This document shows, in pieces, positions 44,540-53,731 of a stretch of DNA of 64,000 nucleotides. Location: contig NZ_JACHDZ010000001.1 in NCBI RefSeq assembly GCF_014201375.1, forward strand, positions 372,001 through 436,000. Direction: 5' to 3'. Position 1 is the stretch's first letter. The number at the start of each line of letters is the position of its first letter. This DNA is from Tunturiibacter empetritectus (GTDB taxonomy: Bacteria; Acidobacteriota; Terriglobia; Terriglobales; Acidobacteriaceae). Under the pieces are notes generated by a model. That model was given only the letters and a program-made list of their open reading frames with translations. It was not told the origin of the DNA and searched no databases. A program made the position numbers and the translations under genes.

Positions 44540-46339
44540 TTATTGGACCTCTGCGATCCAGGTTGCGTAGGGGGCTAAGGTGATTGGCTTGGTGAGCGGT
44601 GGGTGGTTGAGGGATGGGTCGTTGGTTTCGAGGGTGGCGGTTGCGCCTTTGGTTAGGCCGAGGGCGGCGTAGTCGTAGTGGAGGGTTTGGGGTTTGCCGG
44701 AGAAGTTCAGCGCTACGAGGACGGAGGGTTTGCCGGGTGGGCCCTGACGCAGGTAGGAGAGGACCTCTTCGTTTGGATTGAGGACTGTCATGCTGCCTGC
44801 GTAGAGGGCTGGATTGGTGCGGCGAAGCTCAATGAGGCGCTTGTACCAGTTGAGCATGGACTCGTGGTCGGGTGACTCGATGGCGACGTTGACGGTCTTG
44901 TAGTTGGGAGCTACAGGTAGCCAGGTGGCGGCTGCGGTGCTGAAGCCTGCGTTCTTCGAGTCGTTCCACTGCATGGGAGTGCGTTCGCCGTCGCGGCCCT
45001 TTTGTTTGGGCCAGCCGGTGATGCCTTCGGGGTCTCTTACGTCTTCTACACGGGTCGGAGTTGTGGTGACCATGCCGATCTCGTCGCCGTAGTACATCTG
45101 CGGGGTTCCTCGCGAGGTGAGGAGCAGAGTTGCCATCATGCGGGCGATGCGGGCCTTCATGGCGGGGTCGGCGAAGCCGATGCTGTAGCGGTCCCAGATG
45201 CGGTCCTGATCGTGATTGCCGAAGAAGAAGTAAGGCTGGCCGTGGGCCGGGTTGTTCTCTACCTCTTTGAGGAGCTCGCGGAATTTCGATGCGTTGAGTT
45301 CGTTGACATCGGCGACCTGGAAGTCCATGGGAAGCTGGACCTCGTCGTTGTTGGCGCCGTACATCTTGGAGAGTTCGAAGATGTTGGGCTCGTCCGCTTC
45401 ACTGATGAGGACAGGATTGCCGGGGTATTGGTCGACGACCTTGCGCATCTCGCGGAGCATGTCATGAACTTCGGGGAGGTTGTCGGTGTATTTGTGAACG
45501 ATGTTGGGGTCGCCGAAGGCGTTGGTGCCGGGTAGGATGGGATCGTCGTGGAGGTTGGGATCTTCGAAGAGGCGCGAGACGGCATCGACGCGGAAGCCGT
45601 TGACGCCCTTGTCCATCCAGAAGCGGAGGACATCCATCATGGCCTTGACGACTTCGGGGTTGCGCCAGTTGAGGTCGGGCTGCTGGACGTAGAAGTGGTG
45701 GTAGTAGAACTGCTTCGTGGTGGAGTCATACTCCCATGCCGAGTGGCCAAACCAGCTCTGCCAGTTGTTGGGCGGGATGGGTTTGCCGTCGGCGGTGAAG
45801 CCCTTGGGGTCGCGCCAGATGTACCAGTCGCGTTTGGGATTGGTGCGCGAGGAGCGTGATTCCTTGAACCAGACGCTCTGGTCGGAGGTGTGGTTGGGAA
45901 CGTAGTCCATGATGACGCGGATGTTGCGGCGCTTGGCTTCGGCGGTCATGTGCTCGAAGTCGGCCATGGTGCCGTACTGGGGATCGATGGCTGTGTAGTC
46001 GGCGATGTCGTAGCCGAAGTCGATCTGCGGCGAGGGGTACATGGGGGTGATCCAGATGGCGTCGATGCCGAGTTGCTTGATGTAGTCTAGGCGGGAGGTG
46101 ATGCCTTTGATGTCGCCGATGCCGTCGCCGTCGGTGTCCTGAAAGCTGCGCGGGTAGATCTCGTAGATGACGCCGTGCTTCCACCAGGGGTCAGCGGTCG
46201 TGTTTTTTTGATCTGCTGCGGGCGGAACTTGTTGAGCGGCGCTCTGCGCACGTGCGCTCGGTATGAGAGTACCGAGCGCAAGGGCTGCACAGAGGAGATG
46301 GTTGGTGATGATTGAGGTGCGTAACCGCGTTTCGTTCAC
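44540..46339 (-). CDS. Secreted GH13 alpha-glucosidase/amylase, second of a tandem pair
   Basis: 599 residues from a GTG start with AAGGGG six bases upstream. The signal peptide ends SARAQS. The GH13 (beta/alpha)8 barrel includes MDYVPNHTSD (region I), GFRVDAVSRLF with nucleophile D252 (region II), LISEAD with acid/base E314 (III) and FGNHDQDR with D377 (IV). The order and the GERTPMQWNDSKNAGF motif fit oligo-1,6-glucosidase/alpha-glucosidase-type GH13 subfamilies. It would hydrolyse alpha-glucosides in the periplasm. It lies 26 bases after the first copy and shares the whole domain order with it, indicating tandem duplication. Confidence 0.93.
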   Translation of the reverse strand: MNETRLRTSIITNHLLCAALALGTLIPSARAQSAAQQVPPAADQKNTTADPWWKHGVIYEIYPRSFQDTDGDGIGDIKGITSRLDYIKQLGIDAIWITPMYPSPQIDFGYDIADYTAIDPQYGTMADFEHMTAEAKRRNIRVIMDYVPNHTSDQSVWFKESRSSRTNPKRDWYIWRDPKGFTADGKPIPPNNWQSWFGHSAWEYDSTTKQFYYHHFYVQQPDLNWRNPEVVKAMMDVLRFWMDKGVNGFRVDAVSRLFEDPNLHDDPILPGTNAFGDPNIVHKYTDNLPEVHDMLREMRKVVDQYPGNPVLISEADEPNIFELSKMYGANNDEVQLPMDFQVADVNELNASKFRELLKEVENNPAHGQPYFFFGNHDQDRIWDRYSIGFADPAMKARIARMMATLLLTSRGTPQMYYGDEIGMVTTTPTRVEDVRDPEGITGWPKQKGRDGERTPMQWNDSKNAGFSTAAATWLPVAPNYKTVNVAIESPDHESMLNWYKRLIELRRTNPALYAGSMTVLNPNEEVLSYLRQGPPGKPSVLVALNFSGKPQTLHYDYAALGLTKGATATLETNDPSLNHPPLTKPITLAPYATWIAEVQ

Positions 46340-46365
46340 TAGCGACCCCTTTTGCCGTGCTGGTG

Positions 46366-48216
46366 CTATTTGTTGGAGCCGATCTGTCCAATCCATGAGG
46401 CGTACGGCGGCAGTGTGATGTTTTCGAGGCTGGTGGTTTGTTTGAGACCAGGTGCATTGGTGAGGAGCGTGTTCACCGTCTTGCCGGAGATCTTCGCTTT
46501 GCTGGGATCAAGTGAGATTGTCTGCGGCTGATCGGTGAAGTTGAGCGCCACGACGATTGAAGGATGGCCAGCGACGCCCTCGCGAACGTAGGAGAGGACC
46601 GAGGGGTTTGACTCATCGAGCATCACCTGTTTTCCATCGCGGAGTGTGGGGTCGTCTCTGCGCATCGCAATTAATTGTTTGTGCCAGTTAAGGAGCGAGT
46701 CGGGTTCGAGCTCTTCCGCCTTCACGTTGATGGTTGAGTAGGTGGCAGGGACGGGAAGCCAGGTGGTGGATGATTCGCTGAACCCGGCGTTCCTGGAGTC
46801 GTCCCATTGCATGGGTGTGCGTTCGCCGTCGCGGCCTTTTTCTTTGGGCCAGCCGGTGACGCCGATGGGATCCTTTACATCTTCTTTGCGTGTGGGCGTC
46901 GAGGTGACCATGCCTAGCTCTTCGCCGTAGTACATGAGAGCTGTGGCGCGTGAGGTGAGAAGCACGGTGGCGAGAAGCCTTGCGATGGCCTGATTGTGGT
47001 CGCCGTCGCTGTAGCGATCCCAGCTGCGGACGTTGTCGTGATTATCGAAGACGAAGAGCGGTTGAGAGCCATTGAGCTGGGTCTCGGCTTCGTTGATGAA
47101 CTTGCGAAAGCTCGCGGCGTCGAGCTTGTCGTGGTCGCCGTGGAAGCCGAGGAGCATGTCCATGGGGAGTTGCAGCTCATCGTGCTCCGCGCCGCCGTAC
47201 CACTCATTCAGCGCGGCAGTGTCGGGGAGATAGGTCTCGCCGATGAGGACGCGGTTGCCGGGGTACTTCTCTACCATCGCGCGCATGCGCCGGATGACGC
47301 CGTGGACCTCGGGGAGATTGCTGGTGTAGATGTCTTTGAGGTTGGGATCACCCTGGGCATTGATGCCGCCGGTCTCGGGTTCGTTGCGGAGTTTGGGATC
47401 TTCGAAGAGGGTGGGGATGGCGTCGAGGCGGAAGCCGGCTACACCGCGGTCGAGCCAGAAGCGCATGGCGTCGAAGCAGGCTTTCTCGACGGCGGGGTTG
47501 CGCCAGTTGAGGTCAGGCTGCTGCTTGTAGAACTTGTGATAATAGAACTGATGGACGGCCGGGACCCACTCCCATGCGGAGCCGCCGAAGCCGGACACCC
47601 AGTTGTTGGGCGGGACGCGGCCTTCATGCTCGAAGCGCTTTTGATAGGCGGTGACGTTGGGGCCGTTGGCGGGGACGCCGTCGTTCCAGACATACCAGTC
47701 ATGCCTAGGGTTGGAGCGGGAGCTGGCGGAGTCGATAAACCACTGGTGCTTGTCTGAGGTGTGGTTGAGGACCATGTCGAGGATGACCCGAATGTTTCGC
47801 TGTTTGCCCTCGGCGATGAGGTGATCCATGTCGGCAACGGTGCCGTACTGTGGGTCTACGGACTCATAGTCGGAGATGTCGTAGCCGAAGTCGACCTGGG
47901 GCGAGGGGTACATGGGCGCGATCCAGATGGCGTCGACGCCGAGGCCTTTGAGGTAGTCGAGGCGCTGGGTGATGCCGTTGAGATCGCCGACGCCGTCGCC
48001 GTTGGAGTCCTGAAAGCTGCGGGGATAGATCTCGTAGAAGACGGCGTGCTTCCACCAGGGGCCGTCGTTGTGTGCGGCGGTGGCGACGGGCGAGGGCTGC
48101 GGTGTCTGACTGAGAGCGAGGCTGCCGGAGACCCAAAGAGCGCTGGTGGCAAGGATTGCGAAGAGACGCAGCCAGCCTGAAGAGGATGTGTTGGGATGGC
48201 GTAACTTGGTGGTCAA
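46366..48216 (-). CDS. Secreted GH13 alpha-glucosidase/amylase, first of a tandem pair
   Basis: 616 residues from a TTG start with GGAGG six bases upstream (ATG at 48279 is less likely). The signal segment ends LALSQ. Catalytic residues are visible: D265 in GFRLDAIPTLF, E327 in VLIGETYLP and D394 in FDNHDNVRSWD. GERTPMQWDDSRNAGF is shared with the downstream copy. The -AIPTLF versus -AVSRLF and GETY versus SEAD differences suggest slightly different specificity from the paralogue. The regulator starting at 49550 is 137 bases upstream on the same strand. Confidence 0.93.
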   Translation of the reverse strand: MTTKLRHPNTSSSGWLRLFAILATSALWVSGSLALSQTPQPSPVATAAHNDGPWWKHAVFYEIYPRSFQDSNGDGVGDLNGITQRLDYLKGLGVDAIWIAPMYPSPQVDFGYDISDYESVDPQYGTVADMDHLIAEGKQRNIRVILDMVLNHTSDKHQWFIDSASSRSNPRHDWYVWNDGVPANGPNVTAYQKRFEHEGRVPPNNWVSGFGGSAWEWVPAVHQFYYHKFYKQQPDLNWRNPAVEKACFDAMRFWLDRGVAGFRLDAIPTLFEDPKLRNEPETGGINAQGDPNLKDIYTSNLPEVHGVIRRMRAMVEKYPGNRVLIGETYLPDTAALNEWYGGAEHDELQLPMDMLLGFHGDHDKLDAASFRKFINEAETQLNGSQPLFVFDNHDNVRSWDRYSDGDHNQAIARLLATVLLTSRATALMYYGEELGMVTSTPTRKEDVKDPIGVTGWPKEKGRDGERTPMQWDDSRNAGFSESSTTWLPVPATYSTINVKAEELEPDSLLNWHKQLIAMRRDDPTLRDGKQVMLDESNPSVLSYVREGVAGHPSIVVALNFTDQPQTISLDPSKAKISGKTVNTLLTNAPGLKQTTSLENITLPPYASWIGQIGSNK

Positions 48217-48353
48217 AACAAGCCTCCGGGAGTTCGCAACACTATAGCATTTGGGATGCGAGCCGCGACCGATGGTCATGTCATTTCGATGGCGGTTTGA
48301 GCGGGGAGAACCTTCGCGACGGGGTAAAACGCAGCGCGTTTCGTTGCGGCCGG

Positions 48354-49550
48354 CTAGGTGAGTTTGTGGTTTGTCGAGGGATGGGTTCCACAGGAGCGGC
48401 GAAGGACTGTCTTCGTCTGCACGAGGATGTCGCGCGTGGGCAGGTCGGGTTTTTCGAGTCGCTGCAGCATGGTTGCGATTGCCATGGCGCCGATGTCGGC
48501 ACAGTTCTGATGTTGTGTGGTGAGCGGCACGGGGAGGAGGCTCGCGTATTTCACGTCGTCGATTCCGACGATGCGGATCTCATCCGGGACACGTATTCCG
48601 CGAGCGGCGAGGCCCTGCATGATGCGGGCTGCGGTGATGTCGTTGGCGCAGACGATGGCGTCGGGGTGGCAGTCGTTGAGGATCGTCTGTAGAAATTTGG
48701 GATCTTCCGGATCACCGATACGAACGAGGTCCTGTTGCAGGTTGACCCCTCGCGCCAGGAGAGCCTCTCGATAGCCGGCGATTCGTCCGTGAACGGTGGA
48801 GGCAGAGAGACGCCTGGCGACGAAGGCGATGCGTCTGGCTCCGTGAAGGAGCAGATGCTGGGTGATGAGAAATCCTGCGCTGCGATTGTCGATACCGACG
48901 AGGTCGTACTTAGAACGCAGAGGATAGGGGGCGTAGCACCTGTCGAGCAGCACGACGGGAATGCCTGCGCGATCGAATGCAGAGGCAATGCGGCGGTTGA
49001 CGATGTCTTTTTCGGGAGTGAATTCGAGCGGCGCGAAGAAGACTCCGGAGACCTTTTGCGCGATGTACTTGTGGCAGAGCTGTTCGGCCTCCTTCTGCTG
49101 CTGGGCGAACTCGCCCATGGAGTGTCCCCACAGGAGGGAGTGGGGCCTTGAGAGAGGCGACTGCATCATGCCGTTGCAGATGGGCTCGAAGATCTCGGTT
49201 CGGCCGAGATCGGGAATTAGAAGCCCGAAGACGTGATCGGCCGATGCAATGGGCGCGAGAACGTGGGTGCCTGAGCCGGGACGTCGCGATACGAGGCCCT
49301 GCAACTGGAGTTCATGGACGGCTTTCGCCACGGTGATGCGTGAGGCGTTGTAGCGCTTTCCGAGTTCGGTTTCACTGGGCAGACGGTCTCCGCGACGAAG
49401 GGCTCCGGTCTTGATGCCAGAGTGAAGATCCTCGAAGATCTCGCGGTACTTCGGTGTGGCGGACGACTCTTTCCTGCTGCCGGAGCTGGTTTGCGAGTCG
49501 GCGGAGGCTGACGATTTGTTCTCGGTTCGCGAGATCCCGGTGTTCTTCAT
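48354..49550 (-). CDS. GntR-LacI hybrid transcriptional regulator
   Basis: 398 residues from MKNTGISRTENKSS. A low-complexity start is followed by a winged helix-turn-helix of the GntR type (about 34-98; LPSETELGKRYNASRITVAK and LVSRRPGSGTHVL). A LacI/periplasmic-binding-type effector domain follows (about 104-398; VFGLLIPDLGR, LLHGARRIAFVARRL, PDEIRIVGIDDVKYA). This AraR-type fusion usually represses sugar-use genes until the sugar binds. It lies between the two GH13 genes and the divergent TonB receptor, and both are likely targets. A longer start at 49646 has no ribosome site. Confidence 0.92.
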   Translation of the reverse strand: MKNTGISRTENKSSASADSQTSSGSRKESSATPKYREIFEDLHSGIKTGALRRGDRLPSETELGKRYNASRITVAKAVHELQLQGLVSRRPGSGTHVLAPIASADHVFGLLIPDLGRTEIFEPICNGMMQSPLSRPHSLLWGHSMGEFAQQQKEAEQLCHKYIAQKVSGVFFAPLEFTPEKDIVNRRIASAFDRAGIPVVLLDRCYAPYPLRSKYDLVGIDNRSAGFLITQHLLLHGARRIAFVARRLSASTVHGRIAGYREALLARGVNLQQDLVRIGDPEDPKFLQTILNDCHPDAIVCANDITAARIMQGLAARGIRVPDEIRIVGIDDVKYASLLPVPLTTQHQNCADIGAMAIATMLQRLEKPDLPTRDILVQTKTVLRRSCGTHPSTNHKLT

Positions 49551-50053
49551 GCAAGTCAATTCGGTCGGTTGAAGTGTGTGGTTAATGTATAGACAAATCG
49601 ACATCCAGGCGAGCCGCGATTGGACTGACAGATCGAAGGTGGTCAACCTTTTGGTGGATATCGTTCTGCAACGAGAAGTCGAAGCGACTCTGGGAATGGG
49701 AGCTAACTGTTTGTTTTCAGATGATTTGTAGAGAAAATTTCCAGCCGTCGTGAAGTAAAGTTCTCCAGAGAGGTACGACCAATTCTAGATTTTTGTTGGA
49801 AGTCCTTCCAAAGGGTTGGTTTGTCAATAACTTGCAAAATAATAACTGTTCAAACTTATTGACATTGTCCGGGCGGCGCGAGTATTTTTCGGATCGATTC
49901 AAAAGGCCAATAGTTTTGGTTGTGACAAGGCGTTGTTGGCCTGACTTCGCGGTCAGGTTTGTATTGGTTTCGACTTTTGAAGTGATATTCGGCAGCACTT
50001 AGAGATGATTGCCAAACAAGTAAGCAAACGTGAAGCATTTTTGGAGGCTTGCA
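49551..50053. other. Divergent regulatory region of regulator and TonB receptor
   Basis: 503 bases without a gene and locally AT-rich (49735-49870). It contains a 9-bp inverted repeat TGTCAATAA (49822-49830) / TTATTGACA (49856-49864), a candidate operator. A leader hairpin CCTGAC-TTCGCG-GTCAGG (49940-49957) is followed by TTT. A second pair GATTTGT (near 49725) and ACAAATC (near 49590) is more widely spaced. These sites are consistent with control by the adjacent GntR-LacI protein, but binding is inference. Confidence 0.5.
49859..49888 (+). promoter_or_regulatory. Candidate promoter of the TonB receptor gene
   Basis: TTGACA (49859-49864) is followed 18 bases later by TATTTT (49883-49888). 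The -35 overlaps the right arm of the inverted repeat, so a bound repressor would block it. The leader would be about 160 bases and contain the hairpin at 49940-49957. Only a consensus-type match. Confidence 0.3.
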
Positions 50054-53000
50054 ATGAGATTTGTGACGCGCGCAATGGTCGGGTTGCTCTTTGCTGCATG
50101 TGTTCTGGTGTCTTCGCCAGTCGCGTATGGCCAGGCGGTCTATGGTTCGATCTTCGGATCGACCGTGGACAGCACGGGTGCTGCAGTTCCAGGCGCGACG
50201 ATTACAGTTGTCGACAACGCGAAGGGGACGTCAGTTTCCGTGCAGTCTAATGGAAGCGGCGAATTTACTGTTGAACATCTGATCCCCGACGTCTACGACG
50301 TTAAGGTTAGCGCGTCGGGTTTCAAGGGGTTTGAGCAGAAGGGCATCCTGATTACTGCTGACACCTCGATCAAGGTGGAGGCAGCGCTGACGGTTGGAGG
50401 ATCCGATCAGACGGTTGAGGTAAACGCTGATGCGATTCCCCAGTTGAAGACGGACCGTGCGGATGTATCGACGACATTTGGGGCGAAGGAGATTACAGAC
50501 CTGCCTATTCCAGACAGGAATTTTACGAATCTGCAGTTGCTTTTACCAGGCGCGCAACTGCTCGGGTGGAGTCATGCGGCGAGTGAGAATCCGCAGGGAT
50601 CGAAACAGATCGAAGTAGACGGGCAGGCGTTTGCGGGAGTTGCGTTCCAATTGGATGGAACCGACAACCAGGACCCGATTCTCGGAATTATCGTGGTCAA
50701 CCCAAACTCCGATTCGTTGTCCGAGACGAAGATCACAACGCAGAACTTCGACGCGGAGTTTGGCAAGGCAGTATCGTCGGTGGTGACGGCGCAAACGAAG
50801 TCAGGGTCCAACAACTGGCATGGATCGGCGTTCGACTATCGCGAAAGCAACGCGAACCTTGCACGCGAACCATTCTCGCAGGGCTCCGGCCAGCTTTCGG
50901 CGACGAACCCGTTCCCTCAGGGCTTGAAGAATCAGTTTGGCGGATCGATTGGTGGAAAGATCATCAAGGATAAGTTGTTCTTCTTTGGAGACTATCAAGG
51001 AGTAAGACAGAAGGTTGGTATAGCTAACGTGCAGACTGTTCCGACGGCGCACCTTGTCTCGACCTGCATTGGACAGGCCACCACCGTAACTGGACAGCCC
51101 GGATGCGATTTCAGCGAATATACTCCGGCAGTCGGACAGCTCTACCACCAAGTGAATGGCCAGTCTGTTCCGTACGCGAGCAACGTTATCCCCGCGTCGG
51201 ACGTGTCTGTGCCGGCGCGGAACTTCCTCAAGCTTCTAGTGCCTTACGCTCCGAATACGCCTGGCTCTCCGGTAGCTGGAGTCACCGGTATTAAGAATAA
51301 CTATGCAGGTAGCGGGACGGGCGGCTTCAACAGCGATCAGTGGGACGTTCGAGGTGACTGGACGGTCAACGATAGAACCCACGTTTTTGGCAGGTTCAGC
51401 CGCTTCACGGATACACTTACCGGCAAGACGATCTTTGGCGATGCTGGAGGATCGGGGTTTGGCTTGGGTGGTTACGGTGGCACCTCGCAGGGCGCAAACG
51501 ACAGCGCAGCGGCGGGCGTAGACATTGCCGTGAACTCGAAGTTGGTTACCGACGTTCGACTTGGGTACTTCCGGTACAACATTGGGACATCGAAGTACGA
51601 CGCGGGTACAAATCTGGCGACGAACATTGGAGCGCCGGGTTTGAATCTGGGAGATTCCACCACGAGTGGTTCACCGTCGTTTCAGCTAACGGAAGTGGGC
51701 AGCTTCGGACCGCCGAACAATAGCCAAACTCAAGGCCCGCAGTACGGTGCCGGGTTAAACGTGGACCGTTGCAACTGTCCGCTGACCGAGCGTGAAGACC
51801 AGTATCAGCTTGCGAACAACTGGACCAGGACGATAGGCAATCACAGCGTGAAGTTCGGTGTTGACCTCCGTTATGCACGCAACCTGAGGGTGCCGAGCGA
51901 CAACGACCGTACTGGCCTTTTGTTCTTCGGTACCGGTCCGTCGTCAAACGGGGCCAATGGAACGACTGGCTTGGGATTTGCATCGTTCGTACTTGGCAGC
52001 CCAACTCAGTTTGAGCGGTATGTGAGTACAACGACGAATGCCAAGGAGTTTCAGAAGCGGGACTTTTTCTATGCCCAGGATACGTGGCGCGTCACTCCGA
52101 AGCTGACGGTCAACCTGGGCTTACGCTATGAGCTGTACTTCCCAGAGACCGTGAATGGCAAGGGAAACGGAGCGCTATTGAACCTGAACACTGGTTTTCT
52201 CCAGGTGGCAGGTTACGGCAACATTGGCAGCAATATGAACTACAGCCTGCCGGGTAATGCGTATAACCCACGCATCGGAGTTGCGTATCAGGCCACTCCT
52301 GCGACCGTGATCCGGGCCGGATATGGACGAAGCTTCGACATTGGCGTATTCGGGTCGATCTTTGGACACGCAGCAACGCAGAACCTCCCGGTGCTGCAGA
52401 ACCAGACGATCACGGCTAGCGACACTGCCTCAGCGTTCGACCTGGCAGTAGGACCACCTCTGGCGACACCGGTTGCAGTACCAGCGAGCGGTCTGTTGCC
52501 AAATCCGGGCTCCCAGGTAACCTCACGCGCACGGCCGACAACGCTTCGTCTGCCGACACTTGATGCCTGGAATTTGAGCGTTCAGCAGTCGTTCTCCCCC
52601 ACTTTGTCGATGACGGTCGCCTACGTAGGCAATAAGGGTACCCATACTTTCGGGGACATATCTGGGAATACAACCAATCCCAATGAGGCCGCAATCTCCC
52701 TGTCGCCAAGCCAGACCTTCAACGGGCAGGCGCTTCACTGGAATCCGAATCTACCCAAGTTTCCGGATGGCACAAGCCAGTACGTCAATGGCATCGGTCC
52801 CGGAGGCGCGGTCAATAACCAGAATCTTCTACGGCGATATTACGGCGGTTCGCTGCCCGCGTGTAGCGGTCCTTGCCTATGGACGAACGATATTACGGAT
52901 TTCTCTGACAATCTCGATACTCACTACAATGCGCTGCAGATATCGGTAGCAAAGACGTATGCGCATGGTATCTCACTAAATGCCAACTATGCCTGGCAGC

Positions 53001-53656
53001 AAGCACTAAGCGACTCGGTAAACTACTCGTCCTGGGACAAGCATATCGTTGCGGGCCGGGACGGGGCGCTACGTCAGCAACAGATTATCGTTTACGGATT
53101 GTTCGAGTTACCGTTTGGCAGGAACAAGCTGTTGCTCTCGAACGCGAACCGAGTGGTCAATCAGATCGTGAGCGGGATTCAGATCAGTCCGGTGATCAAC
53201 TACTCTAGCGGCTTGCCGTTCACCTTGACCTATTCGACCTGCAGTCAGCAGGTCCCGTCTGATGCGCCCTGTCGAGTAAACGGCGACACTCGCCAATTCC
53301 ACTCCCGGGAGACAGGAATCCCGGGTAATAACCTTTTGTTTTATCAGCCTTATAATATCGATAGTGGCAACGGGCCTTTCTCGCGGCCGGGTCTCGACCA
53401 GATCGGCAATGTGGGACGGAACACGGTCTTCGGCCCGCATTTCTTCAACGCCGATCTGTCGATCCAGAAAAACTTTCTTATTCGTGAGAAGCTAACCTTC
53501 CAGTTGCGAGCGGATGGCTTCAACGCCTTCAACCATATCAATTGGGGCGCACCTGTCGGCAATGTGGACCAGGGAGGCTCGATTACGAACGGACCCTTCC
53601 CGAACAATTCGGCTAATCCGAGGCAGTTGCAGTTCTCGGGGCGTTTTCAGTTCTAG
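50054..53656 (+). CDS. Oar-like TonB-dependent outer-membrane receptor
   Basis: 1200 residues from the ATG with GGAGG six bases upstream; a GTG at 50030 is in frame but lacks a site. The signal peptide ends AYGQAV. A carboxypeptidase-regulatory/CnaB-like domain (about 30-110; STGAAVPGATITVVDNAKGT) precedes a plug domain (about 115-230) and a large beta-barrel ending FSGRFQF. This Oar-like architecture is the dominant TonB receptor type in Acidobacteriota and is expected to import oligosaccharides. The adjacent regulator and glycosidases favour a glycan ligand. A strong terminator follows 16 bases after the stop. Confidence 0.93.
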   Translation: MRFVTRAMVGLLFAACVLVSSPVAYGQAVYGSIFGSTVDSTGAAVPGATITVVDNAKGTSVSVQSNGSGEFTVEHLIPDVYDVKVSASGFKGFEQKGILITADTSIKVEAALTVGGSDQTVEVNADAIPQLKTDRADVSTTFGAKEITDLPIPDRNFTNLQLLLPGAQLLGWSHAASENPQGSKQIEVDGQAFAGVAFQLDGTDNQDPILGIIVVNPNSDSLSETKITTQNFDAEFGKAVSSVVTAQTKSGSNNWHGSAFDYRESNANLAREPFSQGSGQLSATNPFPQGLKNQFGGSIGGKIIKDKLFFFGDYQGVRQKVGIANVQTVPTAHLVSTCIGQATTVTGQPGCDFSEYTPAVGQLYHQVNGQSVPYASNVIPASDVSVPARNFLKLLVPYAPNTPGSPVAGVTGIKNNYAGSGTGGFNSDQWDVRGDWTVNDRTHVFGRFSRFTDTLTGKTIFGDAGGSGFGLGGYGGTSQGANDSAAAGVDIAVNSKLVTDVRLGYFRYNIGTSKYDAGTNLATNIGAPGLNLGDSTTSGSPSFQLTEVGSFGPPNNSQTQGPQYGAGLNVDRCNCPLTEREDQYQLANNWTRTIGNHSVKFGVDLRYARNLRVPSDNDRTGLLFFGTGPSSNGANGTTGLGFASFVLGSPTQFERYVSTTTNAKEFQKRDFFYAQDTWRVTPKLTVNLGLRYELYFPETVNGKGNGALLNLNTGFLQVAGYGNIGSNMNYSLPGNAYNPRIGVAYQATPATVIRAGYGRSFDIGVFGSIFGHAATQNLPVLQNQTITASDTASAFDLAVGPPLATPVAVPASGLLPNPGSQVTSRARPTTLRLPTLDAWNLSVQQSFSPTLSMTVAYVGNKGTHTFGDISGNTTNPNEAAISLSPSQTFNGQALHWNPNLPKFPDGTSQYVNGIGPGGAVNNQNLLRRYYGGSLPACSGPCLWTNDITDFSDNLDTHYNALQISVAKTYAHGISLNANYAWQQALSDSVNYSSWDKHIVAGRDGALRQQQIIVYGLFELPFGRNKLLLSNANRVVNQIVSGIQISPVINYSSGLPFTLTYSTCSQQVPSDAPCRVNGDTRQFHSRETGIPGNNLLFYQPYNIDSGNGPFSRPGLDQIGNVGRNTVFGPHFFNADLSIQKNFLIREKLTFQLRADGFNAFNHINWGAPVGNVDQGGSITNGPFPNNSANPRQLQFSGRFQF

Positions 53657-53672
53657 AAATAACATGGGTATA

Positions 53673-53704
53673 ACTAAAGGGGGAGCTACGGCTCTCCCTT
53701 TAGT
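53673..53704 (+). terminator. Hairpin terminator of the TonB receptor
   Basis: ACTAAAGGGGGAGC pairs with GCTCTCCCTTTAGT (one G-T pair) around a UACG loop closed by C-G, a UNCG-type tetraloop of high stability. Only a short T run (TTTCGG) follows. It separates the receptor from the TPR gene starting 28 bases on, which therefore may have its own promoter or read-through. Confidence 0.7.
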
Positions 53705-53731
53705 TTCGGTTACACTCGGTCCTGATCTTCT

